Shown here piece by piece: positions 25,201 through 33,088 of a stretch of DNA of 40,813 nucleotides; position 1 is the first letter of the stretch; each line of letters opens with the position of its first letter. The notes below the pieces were generated by a model that made no database searches, was not told the DNA's origin, and saw only the letters and a program-made list of their open reading frames with translations. A program made the position numbers and the translations under genes. This stretch comes from Geobacter sp. (GTDB lineage: Bacteria > Desulfobacterota > Desulfuromonadia > Geobacterales > Pseudopelobacteraceae), in assembly GCA_009886055.1 (NCBI GenBank), contig VFJM01000042.1, positions 1 to 40,813 on the forward strand. The letters run 5' to 3'.

Positions 25201-25314
25201 TTGAAACACTACACCGACGATGAAATCTTCGCCCAGATTGATGCATCGGTTCCGGATGGCGAACGGACCCAATGCCCGGGTGGAGCGGGATGTTCAGGGT
25301 GCGGGTCGCACTAA
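22213..25314 (+). CDS. bamE: BamE, double HdrA-like flavoprotein
   Basis: A 1033-residue protein composed of two HdrA-like halves. FAD motifs lie near 12-20 (GGGISGIQA) and 600-606 (GGGLAGM). Fe-S regions include NDCSMCIE, KCTGCNICAEYCP, CVGSRQ...CSAVCC, CVGCRQ...CSRVCC, and two C-terminal ferredoxin motifs starting at Cys947 and Cys980. The tail ends in CPGGAGCSGCGSH. In the 1-MDa Bam complex the HdrA-type flavin is the proposed site of electron bifurcation. Codon use changes sharply: about 22440-25260 is strongly C-ending, unlike the start of the gene and its neighbours. Confidence 0.95.
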   Translation: MTEKNLIDVLVVGGGISGIQASLDLANSGFKVYLIDKSPAIGGKMSQLDKTFPSNDCSMCIESPKFNECSRHPNISILTYTEVGTVKGKPGNFKVTLVKKPRYVVESKCTGCNICAEYCPVKVPDKYNQELSTNKAVHIYFSQALPLIPYIDPETCLYLKDGSCAICEGVCKPGAIDLHQEEELIEVEVGAIVLSPGFETFDPKLRTDFGYGVMENVVTSLDYERILCSTGPYEGTIRRPSDKKHPEKIAWIQCVGSRQVTPGGNSYCSAVCCAYTQKQVILTKDHDAGMEATIFHNDIRAFGKDFERFYQRAENLPDVRFIRSYVSVGKEIPGSKNVTIRYSTTDDGVKEEEFDMVVLSVGLNPPSDVQGLATTFGIELNKHGFCKTNPANAIETSRPGIYVSGAFIGPVDIPESVVAASGANALCSELLSYRRGDLSKEREYPVEKDVSEEDIRIGVVTCLCGANIGRVVDTPSVAAYAGTLPNVVYSEENLFACSTENAQLIADAIVKHNLNRVVLAACTPRTHEPLFRDTCREAGLNQYFFEFANIREHCSWVHSKDKEGATAKAKDIIRMSVARAAELEPLQEFELPVNPQVLVIGGGLAGMTSALSMANIGFEVYLLEKENDLGGMARRIHYTLDGFDVQPHLKELIRKVYRHPSIHVYLDATITDASGYVGNFVTTVKTEGQTKVINHGAAIIATGAEEYKPTEYLYGQDDNVLTSLELEDHIIRRDEKVTGSQSMVMIQCVGCRQKDRNYCSRVCCNQSIKNALKMREMNPDMDIYILFRDMRTYGLKEDYYREASEKDIKFIRYEPTDKPVVETAVEGGRHILRVTVTDPILGQKLAIDADLLTLAAAIIPAPSTQSIAKLFKVALNPDGFFQEAHVKLRPVDFAADGVFMCGIAHYPKHITETISQAYAAAGRAINLLSKDTVTASGAVCEVEENDCVSCGACISACTYGAISFHDTPKGKKATVNPVLCKGDGLCNAKCPTQAIRLKHYTDDEIFAQIDASVPDGERTQCPGGAGCSGCGSH

Positions 25315-25366
25315 GTTCACTAAAAGACAACAGCCGGTACTACCGGCTTGGGAAGGAGGCAACACA

Positions 25367-26134
25367 ATGAGTACAGGACTTGAGTATAAACCCAGGGTAG
25401 TCGGCTTCCTCTGTACGTGGTGAGCATACGCCGCGGCGGACTTGGCTGGAGTTTCCAGACTACAATATACAACTGAAACAAAGATTATTCGTGTAATGTG
25501 CTCCGGCAGAGTCGATATGGCATTTGTACTCCGGGCTCTCGCAAATGGATCAGATGGCGTGTTTATCGGCGGATGCTGGCTTGGCGAGTGCCATTACGTC
25601 ACCGAAGGGAACTACGATGCCTTGAGTATGATGCATCTGACCAGAAAAGTGCTTGAGCTGATAGGGGTAAACCCCGGACGGTTGCGGCTTGAATGGATTT
25701 CCGGCTCTGAAGGGATGCGCTATGCAGAAGTCATGAATGATTTTGGCAGGCAATTAAAGGGTTTTGGCCCGATCGGCGAGGGCGAAGGATTAGACCGGAC
25801 TGCCCTGAAACTCAAATTTCTGGCGGTTAAAAAAATACTCCCCTATCTCAAGCTGGTTGAACGGGAGAGATTAAGAGTCCGATTTAAAACTGAAGAAGAA
25901 TACGATAATTATTTCGGCAGCGACGAAGTGAACAGTCTGATTCGTGAATTGGTGGGTGAAAAATTGGCAATAAGCCAGATTACGACACTCCTTGCGACTA
26001 GCCCTCTTTCGACCAGGGAAATATCTGATTCGTTACGTATAAAACCGGCCGAAGTATCAAGACACCTGAACAGCGCGGCACGGCAGGGATTGGTCAGGTA
26101 CGATGAAAGCCAGAAGCGTTATGCGATAGCCTGA
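25367..26134 (+). CDS. bamF: BamF, selenocysteine-containing MvhD-like subunit
   Basis: The frame from ATG 25367 (after GGAAGGAGG) is interrupted only by a TGA at 25421-25423 and then stays open to 26134, giving 255 residues with selenocysteine at position 19 (CTW-U-AYAAAD). The match to MvhD/FlpD, where a Cys stands here, is clear; BamF of Geobacter is known to contain selenocysteine. More Cys follow (VMCSGRVD, GGCWLGECH) for a [2Fe-2S] cluster. Residues about 199-255 form a winged-helix domain (STREISDSLRIKPAEVSRHL). BamF links HdrA-like BamE to the NuoEFG-like module. Automated callers would split or shorten this gene. Confidence 0.94.
25446..25458 (+). promoter_or_regulatory. Candidate SECIS stem-loop for the bamF UGA codon
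   Basis: CTGGA (25446-25450) and TCCAG (25454-25458) form a 5-bp stem with loop GTT. The loop begins 27 bases after the UGA and its first base is G, which agrees with the bacterial SECIS consensus (loop G among the first two bases, 16-37 bases from UGA). The stem is short, so its role is inferred. Confidence 0.5.
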
Positions 26135-26201
26135 TCAGGACTGGCCGGAACAAAAAATATGTGAGACAGACACAAGTACAAACTGAGTGTGATGAGGGGC
26201 T

Positions 26202-26654
26202 ATGACTAACGATACGATCGATCAGATTATTGATAAACACCAGTGCGAAGCCAGTTCGCTCATCCAGATACTGCTTGATATCCAGAGCGAGAATCATTGG
26301 CTCCCCAAAGAAGCTCTGGAGCGGGTCAGTGAAAAACTGAACGTGCCGATGAGCCAGATACAGCATATTACCACGTTCTATAAATCATTCAGCCTGGTTC
26401 CCCGAGGACGTCATGAAGTTCATGTCTGTATGGGAACCGCCTGCCATGTTCGTGGTGCACAGCGTGTTCTTGACACCGTTCAGGAACAGATCGGCATCGG
26501 CCCCGGCGAAACGGACGTCGATTTAAAGTACAGCCTGGAAACGGTGAACTGCATCGGCTGCTGTGCGTTAGGACCGGTAATGGTCGTCGATGGCGAATAT
26601 CATGGCAATATAGCGCCGGCCCAGATAGCAGACACGTTGAAAAACTACGAGTAA
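26202..26654 (+). CDS. bamG: BamG, NuoE-like [2Fe-2S] subunit
   Basis: A 150-residue thioredoxin-fold ferredoxin of the NuoE/24-kDa family. The [2Fe-2S] ligands are Cys76, Cys81 (CMGTAC), Cys117 and Cys121 (CIGCC). An N-terminal helical part precedes the fold, as in NuoE. It pairs with NuoF-like BamH to form the pyridine-nucleotide-interacting end of the complex. It lies 67 bases after bamF and 30 before bamH. Confidence 0.94.
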   Translation: MTNDTIDQIIDKHQCEASSLIQILLDIQSENHWLPKEALERVSEKLNVPMSQIQHITTFYKSFSLVPRGRHEVHVCMGTACHVRGAQRVLDTVQEQIGIGPGETDVDLKYSLETVNCIGCCALGPVMVVDGEYHGNIAPAQIADTLKNYE

Positions 26655-26684
26655 CTCCGACCGAGAGTTGTAAAAGGGAAGATT

Positions 26685-28613
26685 ATGCCACGGATAAACA
26701 CCACAGCCGAGCTGGAAACATTACGGCAGGATATAGTATCAAAAAGGGACCCCGATAAGCCCTGTATCACGCTCTGTTCAGGTTCAGCCTGTCAGGCAAC
26801 CCACTGCAAAAAAGTTGCGGCGGCGCTGGAGCTGGAGCTGGAAAAACAGGGCTTGACGGATACGGTACATTTCAGGAAAACCGGCTGCCACGGTTTTTGT
26901 GAGCAGGGTCCCATTATTGTTATCTATCCGGAAGGGGTCTGTTACCTGAAGGTACAGCCGGGAGACATTCCGGAGATTGTCTCTCAGACTTTGATGGAAA
27001 AGAAGGTTGTAGAGCGTCTGGTCTATGTTGACCCGACCACGGGTGAAAAGGCTGTTACTGAAGACGATATCCCCTTTTATAAGAATCAGCAGCGGCTTGT
27101 TCTTGGTTCCAATACCAAAATAGACCCGAAAAGCCTTGAGGATTACCTTGCCGTTGGCGGTTATCAGGCCTTAACTAAAGTGCTCAACGGAATGAGTCCG
27201 GAGCAGGTCATAGATGAGGTCAAGGCGGCGAGTTTGAGAGGCCGCGGCGGCGGTGGTTTTCCGGCCGGGATAAAGTGGGAGGCCGCCCGTAATGCGAAGG
27301 GTGACACAAAATATGTCATCGTAAACTGTGATGAGGGGGACCCCGGGGCGTATATGGACCGCTCCCTCATGGAAGGAAACCCCTATTGCGTGCTCGAGGG
27401 TTTGCTTATAGGCGCCTATGCCATCGGTGCCCACGAAGGGTATATTTATGTACGGCAGGAATATCCGCTGGCGGTTGAGAACGTGACTGTCGCCATCAGG
27501 ACTGCTGAGGAATGCGGCCTGCTGGGGAAAAACATCCTCGGATCCGGATTTGATTTCGTCATCAAGGTGCATAAGGGAGCCGGCGCATTCGTGTGCGGCG
27601 AGGAAACAGCCCTCATCATGTCTCTGGAGGGCAAAGTTGGCGAGCCCAAATCGAGGCCGCCCTATCCTGCTGTCAGGGGGTTATGGGGTAAACCGACAAA
27701 TATAAATAACGTGGAGACATGGGCCAATATTCCCCTGGTTATTAATAAAGGTGCTGCCGCCTTTACCTCAATCGGTACTGAGGGAAGCAAAGGCACGAAG
27801 ATATTCTCGCTGGTCGGCAAGGTGAACAACACCGGCCTCGTGGAAGTGCCGATGGGAGTGACCTTGCGGGATATTGTCTATAAGATTGGCGGCGGCATCC
27901 CCGGAGGCAAGAAGTACAAGGCGGTGCAGACAGGCGGCCCGGCAGGCGGGTGCATGCCGGAGAGTCTCCTCGATATGGCAGTAGACTTCGATCAACTGAC
28001 CAAGGCCGGCTCGATGATGGGCTCCGGCGGAATGATCGTTCTGGATGAAGAAACCTGCATGGTTGATTTTGCACGGTACTTCCTCGGATTCCTGGCCGAT
28101 GAATCGTGCGGCAAATGTGTCCCCTGTCGCGAAGGCGTGAAGCAGATGCTCAAGATTCTGACCAGAATAACAAAGGGAAAGGGAAGAAAAGGCGATATCG
28201 AACTTCTGGAAGAGTTATCCGAGGTGGCCGGATCGTCCGCTCTGTGCGCTTTGGGCAAGGGGGCCCCTAACCCGGTGCTGAGCACGATACGCCACTTCAG
28301 GAATGAGTATGAGGCACACATCAACGAGGGGAGATGCCCGGCGTTGTCCTGCAAGGAGCTGATCTCGTATTATATTGATCCGGAACTGTGTCAGGCCTGT
28401 ATGAGTTGCGGCAGGAAATGTCCGGCCGAAGCGATTGATGGCGGCAAGAATCTGATTCACGTAGTCATCCAGGATAAATGTACGAAGTGCGGATCCTGTC
28501 TGGAAGCTTGTCCCGCCCGCTTTGGTGCGGTGAAGAAGATTTCCGGCGAACCTGTTCCCGCTCCTCTTCCTCAAGAATCACGAACTGTCGTCAGAAAGAG
28601 TAAACAATCATGA
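26685..28613 (+). CDS. bamH: BamH, NuoF-like flavoprotein
   Basis: A 642-residue NuoF/HydB-type protein. Domain order: an N-terminal [2Fe-2S] thioredoxin-like part (Cys31, Cys36, Cys68, Cys72), an FMN/NADH-binding core with RGRGGGGFP (185-193) and NCDEGDPGAYMDR, an SLBB segment, a [4Fe-4S] site CGKCVPC (475-481), and two C-terminal ferredoxin motifs from about 569. All expected sites are present, so pyridine nucleotide or ferredoxin reactions are possible. Stop and bamI start overlap (ATGA). Confidence 0.95.
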   Translation: MPRINTTAELETLRQDIVSKRDPDKPCITLCSGSACQATHCKKVAAALELELEKQGLTDTVHFRKTGCHGFCEQGPIIVIYPEGVCYLKVQPGDIPEIVSQTLMEKKVVERLVYVDPTTGEKAVTEDDIPFYKNQQRLVLGSNTKIDPKSLEDYLAVGGYQALTKVLNGMSPEQVIDEVKAASLRGRGGGGFPAGIKWEAARNAKGDTKYVIVNCDEGDPGAYMDRSLMEGNPYCVLEGLLIGAYAIGAHEGYIYVRQEYPLAVENVTVAIRTAEECGLLGKNILGSGFDFVIKVHKGAGAFVCGEETALIMSLEGKVGEPKSRPPYPAVRGLWGKPTNINNVETWANIPLVINKGAAAFTSIGTEGSKGTKIFSLVGKVNNTGLVEVPMGVTLRDIVYKIGGGIPGGKKYKAVQTGGPAGGCMPESLLDMAVDFDQLTKAGSMMGSGGMIVLDEETCMVDFARYFLGFLADESCGKCVPCREGVKQMLKILTRITKGKGRKGDIELLEELSEVAGSSALCALGKGAPNPVLSTIRHFRNEYEAHINEGRCPALSCKELISYYIDPELCQACMSCGRKCPAEAIDGGKNLIHVVIQDKCTKCGSCLEACPARFGAVKKISGEPVPAPLPQESRTVVRKSKQS

Positions 28614-29206
28614 GCGAACTACTATTGCAGATAGACGGCCGAGAAGTTACCGCACGATCGGGTGCAACCATTCTGGAGGCCGCCCAGAGCGTGGGGATAT
28701 CCATTCCGACACTCTGTCACCACGAGAAGCTGGAACCACATGGCGGCTGCCGGATCTGTTCGGTAGAAGTTGATGCCCGCGGCAGAACAAGCGTCGTTGC
28801 CGCCTGCCTTTACCCGGTTGAACAGGATCTGGTGGTAAGAACCAGAACCAGTAAACTGGAGCGTATCCGGAAATCACTGGTGGAGATGATGATGGCTCAT
28901 GCCCCGGATTCCGAGCAACTGCAGGCTCTGGCCCTGGAGTATGGTGCGGATAGTGAGCGCTTTGAAAAAGACGCGTCATTCTGCATTCATTGCGGCCTCT
29001 GTGTCAGGTACTGTGCCGAGATCAAGAAGAAGAACGCCGTCGGGTTTATCGACAGGGGACCGCGAAAAGAGATCTGCTTCATTCCCGAGATAGCCTCCAA
29101 AGAGTGCTGGGAGTGCAAGGAATGTTTTCCGCTCTGTCCGACGTCTGCCCTGCAGGCAGCGTTCGTATTAATAAAAGCGCTGTCATTTCCCGATTCAAAG
29201 GAATAG
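28610..29206 (+). CDS. bamI: BamI, NuoG N-terminal-like Fe-S protein
   Basis: A 198-residue protein matching only the electron-transfer start of NuoG: [2Fe-2S] ligands Cys36, Cys47, Cys50 and Cys66, then two [4Fe-4S] motifs (CIHCGLCVRYC near 124-134 and CWECKECFPLC). The molybdopterin domain of real NuoG is absent, as is usual in BamI. It connects BamGH to the Hdr-like part. The start overlaps bamH by 4 bases. Confidence 0.94.
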   Translation: MSELLLQIDGREVTARSGATILEAAQSVGISIPTLCHHEKLEPHGGCRICSVEVDARGRTSVVAACLYPVEQDLVVRTRTSKLERIRKSLVEMMMAHAPDSEQLQALALEYGADSERFEKDASFCIHCGLCVRYCAEIKKKNAVGFIDRGPRKEICFIPEIASKECWECKECFPLCPTSALQAAFVLIKALSFPDSKE

Positions 29207-29281
29207 TAAACCTGAGCCGGACAAACAAGAATCAATTTGTAAAAACACGAGTTTCAAGTGACTTGGCAGAGAGGAGGGGTC

Positions 29282-29719
29282 GTGGGAGACAATTTCCGGT
29301 ATTACCTGCGTGTTCGTTACTCCGAGTGTGATGCCCAGAAGGTTGTTTTCAACGCCCGGTATGCCGACTACGTCGATATAGCAACCACTGAATTTCTCCG
29401 CGCGAGTTGTCCCGACTTCGGGTTTATTGAATATCATCTCGTGAAGCAGACGATAGAATGGAAAGCTCCCGCCCGTTTTGACCAGGTTCTTGAACTGTCA
29501 GTTTCAGTTCAGCATCTCGGCACATCATCGTTCACGATCGCAACCGAATTTCGCGTTGCGGGCCATGAGCAGATCATCGCCAGAGCCGAAACCGTCAATG
29601 TTCTCATCGATGCGGTTTCCATGCAAAAAACAGCCATTCCGGCCGATCTCCGGGCGGCCCTTGAAAAAGGCGCCCCTGGAGCAGCTGTCGACCATGCGGG
29701 GTATTTCAGCCGGGCATGA
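29282..29719 (+). CDS. Hotdog-fold acyl-CoA thioesterase (4-hydroxybenzoyl-CoA thioesterase type)
   Basis: A 145-residue protein from GTG 29282, preceded by GAGGAGGGG; a frame from 29258 lies over that RBS. VRYSECDAQKVVFNARYADY (11-30) is the hotdog active-site segment, with Asp17 as the likely catalytic acid, in the same place as Asp17 of the Pseudomonas 4-hydroxybenzoyl-CoA thioesterase. It is probably co-transcribed with bamI. A plausible role is release of CoA from stalled aromatic or alicyclic CoA esters; the substrate is unknown. Confidence 0.85.
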   Translation: MGDNFRYYLRVRYSECDAQKVVFNARYADYVDIATTEFLRASCPDFGFIEYHLVKQTIEWKAPARFDQVLELSVSVQHLGTSSFTIATEFRVAGHEQIIARAETVNVLIDAVSMQKTAIPADLRAALEKGAPGAAVDHAGYFSRA

Positions 29720-29931
29720 TTTCCTCGTTGGCCATGATTGTCCGTTTTCAAAATTTCCGGCAGATTATACTCCCACCGAACAACCTCCAACTCCCTGTAA
29801 TAAAATCCGATTCACCGAAGGGCCCACCTTTTTGATTTTGAAGATTCTTGGTGTTATTGGTTATTTCCCCAGCGCTCTCTGCGGTTAATGTGCCGTTTAT
29901 AGGAAATTTATAACTAAATACAGGCTGCACG

Positions 29932-29959
29932 TTGAAAAAATGACATTGCCCTGTATACT
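29932..29959 (+). promoter_or_regulatory. Promoter of the ABC importer operon
   Basis: TTGAAA (29932-29937) lies 16 bases before TATACT (29954-29959), a good sigma-70-type pair, 38 bases before the livK start codon. The gap 29720-29997 shows no copy of the GGTATTG operator, so the importer seems to be controlled differently from the bam genes. Nothing else stands out there. Confidence 0.65.
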
Positions 29960-29997
29960 TTTAATTCAATGGGTAAAAATCACTCTTGGAGGTGACT

Positions 29998-31188
29998 ATG
30001 AAAAGGTTATTACTGGATGCTTCGTTACTGTTTCTGCTTGCCCTCCTCCCTTCTTCGCTTTTTGCGGCAAACATCCCGGAAATTGTCATCCCTCTCCCCC
30101 TTACGGGCCAACAGGGGAAATTCGGGGAGATGATGAAGCGCTCCTATCAGATGGCCGCTGAAGAGATTAATGCCAAAGGGGGCATAAAGAAGCAAAAACT
30201 TGTGTTGTCTTTCGAGGATTCCGGGGCTAAACCCGAAACCGCGAGAGCAATCGTCGAAAAACTGATCGATTCCAAAAAACAGCCGATTATTGTCGGCGAA
30301 TACACCTCAGCCTGTGCCAAGGCCGTGGCAGCTGTCGCCGAAGAACGCAAGACCCCCTATCTTATTGTTGCCAGCGCAGATGATGCCATTACCCGCCAGA
30401 ATTACAAATATGTTTTCCGCCAGAATGCCGTCAATGCACATTATGCAGATGGGGTGATCAGTTTCCTCTCGCAGGTCGTGAAGCCGAAGACCATCGCGAT
30501 TCTCTATGAGAGTTCAGCCTTCGGCACCTCCGGAGCCGAAGCCATGGTCAAGGATGCGGAAAAACTCGGCATCAAGGTTTTGCTGAAGGAAAGGTACGAG
30601 TCGGGTTCCATAGACTTCAAGCCGATTCTATCCAAGGTCAAGGCGGCCCGACCGGACCTCATCTACATGGTCTCCTACGTCATGGATGCCTCCCTGCTCA
30701 TGAAACAGATCAAAGAGCTCCGGATCGATGCCAAGCTTTTTGCCGGCGGTGCAGCCGGTTTTGCGATCCCTGAATTTATCGACAATGCCAAGGACGCTGC
30801 CGAATATGTTATCAGCGCCACACTCTGGACTCAGCAGTTGAAATACCCCGGCGCCAAGGAATATGCGGAAAAGTACAACGCCAAATACAAGGATTATCCT
30901 TCCTATCACGGGGCATCGGCATATTCGGCCATTTATGTCGTGAAGGATGCACTGGAGCGGGCAAAGGATTACTCTCCGGAAAAGATCCGCGACGCCCTGA
31001 AAACCACCAATATCTCAACAGCTTTTGGACCGATAAAATTCGAGAACAAGGAAGGTTACCAGAACCAGAATTTCATGGACACGCTGGTCTTTCAGGTACA
31101 GAAGGGGGAATTCGAAACCATCTGGCCTCAGCAGTATGCGAGCAAGAAATATATTTATCCGATTCCGACCTGGAGAGAGCGAAGATAG
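29998..31188 (+). CDS. livK: ABC importer, periplasmic substrate-binding protein
   Basis: A 396-residue Leu/Ile/Val-type (Peripla_BP_6) binding protein. The ATG at 29998 follows TTGGAGG and begins a clear signal peptide (MKRLLLDA, hydrophobic core, cleavage near LFA-AN). The mature start EIVIPLPLTGQQGKFGEMM is typical of the family's ligand-binding hinge. In anaerobic aromatic degraders such proteins often bind benzoate-type acids; here that is inferred from neighbourhood. First gene of a five-component importer operon. Confidence 0.92.
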   Translation: MKRLLLDASLLFLLALLPSSLFAANIPEIVIPLPLTGQQGKFGEMMKRSYQMAAEEINAKGGIKKQKLVLSFEDSGAKPETARAIVEKLIDSKKQPIIVGEYTSACAKAVAAVAEERKTPYLIVASADDAITRQNYKYVFRQNAVNAHYADGVISFLSQVVKPKTIAILYESSAFGTSGAEAMVKDAEKLGIKVLLKERYESGSIDFKPILSKVKAARPDLIYMVSYVMDASLLMKQIKELRIDAKLFAGGAAGFAIPEFIDNAKDAAEYVISATLWTQQLKYPGAKEYAEKYNAKYKDYPSYHGASAYSAIYVVKDALERAKDYSPEKIRDALKTTNISTAFGPIKFENKEGYQNQNFMDTLVFQVQKGEFETIWPQQYASKKYIYPIPTWRERR

Positions 31189-31224
31189 CCTGTAGAACAT
31201 CGAAGAGGGTTGAGGAGACCTGCC

Positions 31225-32139
31225 ATGACATCTGTCCAGCTTGAAGTCCTTCTGCAGACCATTATTTCCGGGATTTTTCTTGGCGGTCTCTATGCGCTGC
31301 TGGCCATCGGCATGACTTTGATAATGGGTGTCATGAAGATCATCAATCTGGCACATGGAGAACTGATGATGGTCGGCATGTACATCGCCTACGCCCTCTT
31401 CTCGTTTTTTAAGATCGATCCCTATATTGCCGTTTTCATTGCCGCACCCGTCCTTTTCGGCCTGGGGGTCCTCCTCCAGAAATTTTTGATCAACCCCGTC
31501 ATGAAAGTGGACTCGATACTGCCGGAAAACCAGGTAATACTGACCGTGGGGATAGGCATGGTGCTGGCTAACCTGGCAACGATCTTTTTTTCCTCCGACT
31601 ACCGCTCTACCCCGGTCACATACGCCACCAAAGCCTGGTATATCAGCGACTTCTGGAAAGATTCGCCCCTGGAGCTTTCCATTTCTTTGCCGTGGTCCGT
31701 TTCTTTTTTCTTTGCCATACTTATCACTGCAGTGCTCTGGTTTTTCCTCACCAAAACCGATCTGGGCAAATCCATCAGGGCAACTGCACAGGATAACGAC
31801 GCCGCCCTGCTCATGGGGGTCAACGTAATGAGGATGCGGATGTTAACCTTCGGTCTCGGCTCTTCCCTGGTCGGGGCAGCCGGCTGCCTCTTTCTTCCCA
31901 TCTACTACCTTTTCCCGGATATCGGCGGGCAATTCACTCTTATCGCATTTGTCATAACCATCCTCGGCGGGTTGGGGTCAACGGTTGGCGCCATCCTGGG
32001 GGGGCTTGTCCTGGGAGTTTTCGAATCCCTGACGGCTACCTATGTCGGCATGGGGTGGGCCCCTGTGGGCAGATTCATTATCTTTATCGCCGTGCTCATC
32101 TTTATCCCCGGCGGCATTGTCTCTCTTTTTAAAAAATAG
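31225..32139 (+). CDS. livH: ABC importer, membrane permease 1
   Basis: A 304-residue LivH-type permease with about eight hydrophobic segments. I chose ATG 31225 after TGAGGAG; a TTG at 31210 would add five residues. Family marks include an N-terminal GIFLGGLYALLAIGMTLI and ANAHGE-like NLAHGELMMVGMY, and the EAA-type loop GKSIRATAQDNDAALLMGV. It pairs with LivM in the inner membrane. Confidence 0.93.
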   Translation: MTSVQLEVLLQTIISGIFLGGLYALLAIGMTLIMGVMKIINLAHGELMMVGMYIAYALFSFFKIDPYIAVFIAAPVLFGLGVLLQKFLINPVMKVDSILPENQVILTVGIGMVLANLATIFFSSDYRSTPVTYATKAWYISDFWKDSPLELSISLPWSVSFFFAILITAVLWFFLTKTDLGKSIRATAQDNDAALLMGVNVMRMRMLTFGLGSSLVGAAGCLFLPIYYLFPDIGGQFTLIAFVITILGGLGSTVGAILGGLVLGVFESLTATYVGMGWAPVGRFIIFIAVLIFIPGGIVSLFKK

Positions 32140-32149
32140 AGGTTTGTAG

Positions 32150-33088
32150 ATGAAAAAAATCGCCCCGACCCTGATTGTTGCCGCTATTGCCGTTCTGCCG
32201 CTCCTCGGCCTCAGTACCTATATTCTCCATGTGCTGATCCTCACCATCATGTGGTCCGTCATAGGTATGGCATGGAACCTTCTCGGCGGCTTTTGCGGGC
32301 AGGTCTCCTTCGGCCATGCCGCATTCTTCGGGGTCGGCGCATATACCTCGGGCATTCTCTACAACAAATTCGGCATATCCGCCTGGTGGGGGATGCCGGC
32401 AAGTATTGGAGTTGTTGCCGTTTTTGCGCTCTTCATCGGCTTCATAACGCTGCGCCTGCGTGGTCCTTTTTTCGCCTTGGGAACCCTGGCCGTGGGGGTT
32501 ATTCTCAGGGTCACGGCAGAAAACCTCCCCGATGTCACTGAAGGAAATCTCGGCATCATGATCAGGGAAAGAAGCTGGGTAGACAAGACCTGGTATTTCT
32601 ACATCATCCTCACTCTTGCCGTCCTGGTTTTCCTGCTGGTAAAAAAGGTCGTCGGCTCCAGGCTCGGCTATTATTTCGTAGCCATCCGGGAAGATCAGGA
32701 TGCGGCTGAATCTCTCGGTATCAACACCACCTACTACAAGACCATTGCCCTCTGCCTTAGCGCAGTTATTACCGGCCTCGCCGGTGCCTTCTATACGAAC
32801 TACATGGGATACATCGACCCGAAGGTCGTCTTCGCCCTGCATGACATTTCGATAGTCGTCATCATGGTGGTGATGGTCGGCGGGGTGGCTACCTTCTGGG
32901 GCCCGGTAGTCGGCTCCGCCATCATGGTGCTGCTGGCAGAACTGATCAGATCCATACCGATGCTCGGCGCCGCCCACCTCACGTTTTTCGGAGTTCTGCT
33001 GATCGTTATCATCATTTTTCTGCCGAACGGCATTATCGGAGACATTCCCAAGTTAAAGCGACTGCTTGGAATCAGGAAGAATTTATGA
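32150..33088 (+). CDS. livM: ABC importer, membrane permease 2
   Basis: A 312-residue LivM-type permease. It has an N-terminal hydrophobic segment, the conserved GGFCGQVSFGHAAFFGVGAY stretch and the cytoplasmic coupling loop AIREDQDAAESLGIN. It starts 10 bases after livH, and its stop overlaps livG by 4 bases, so the two are translationally coupled. Confidence 0.93.
   Translation: MKKIAPTLIVAAIAVLPLLGLSTYILHVLILTIMWSVIGMAWNLLGGFCGQVSFGHAAFFGVGAYTSGILYNKFGISAWWGMPASIGVVAVFALFIGFITLRLRGPFFALGTLAVGVILRVTAENLPDVTEGNLGIMIRERSWVDKTWYFYIILTLAVLVFLLVKKVVGSRLGYYFVAIREDQDAAESLGINTTYYKTIALCLSAVITGLAGAFYTNYMGYIDPKVVFALHDISIVVIMVVMVGGVATFWGPVVGSAIMVLLAELIRSIPMLGAAHLTFFGVLLIVIIIFLPNGIIGDIPKLKRLLGIRKNL

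Noticed and set aside
25220-25423. Short frame ending at the bamF UGA as a separate gene
   Set aside because: Its first part is in the end of bamE in another frame; the useful part from 25367 is the N-terminus of BamF, with the TGA read as selenocysteine.
25442-26134. bamF starting after the UGA
   Set aside because: It would lose the conserved CTWU segment, and its start lacks an RBS, whereas 25367 has GGAAGGAGG.
29748-30161. Short frames around the livK promoter
   Set aside because: They overlap the promoter or the livK signal peptide in other frames and have no RBS.
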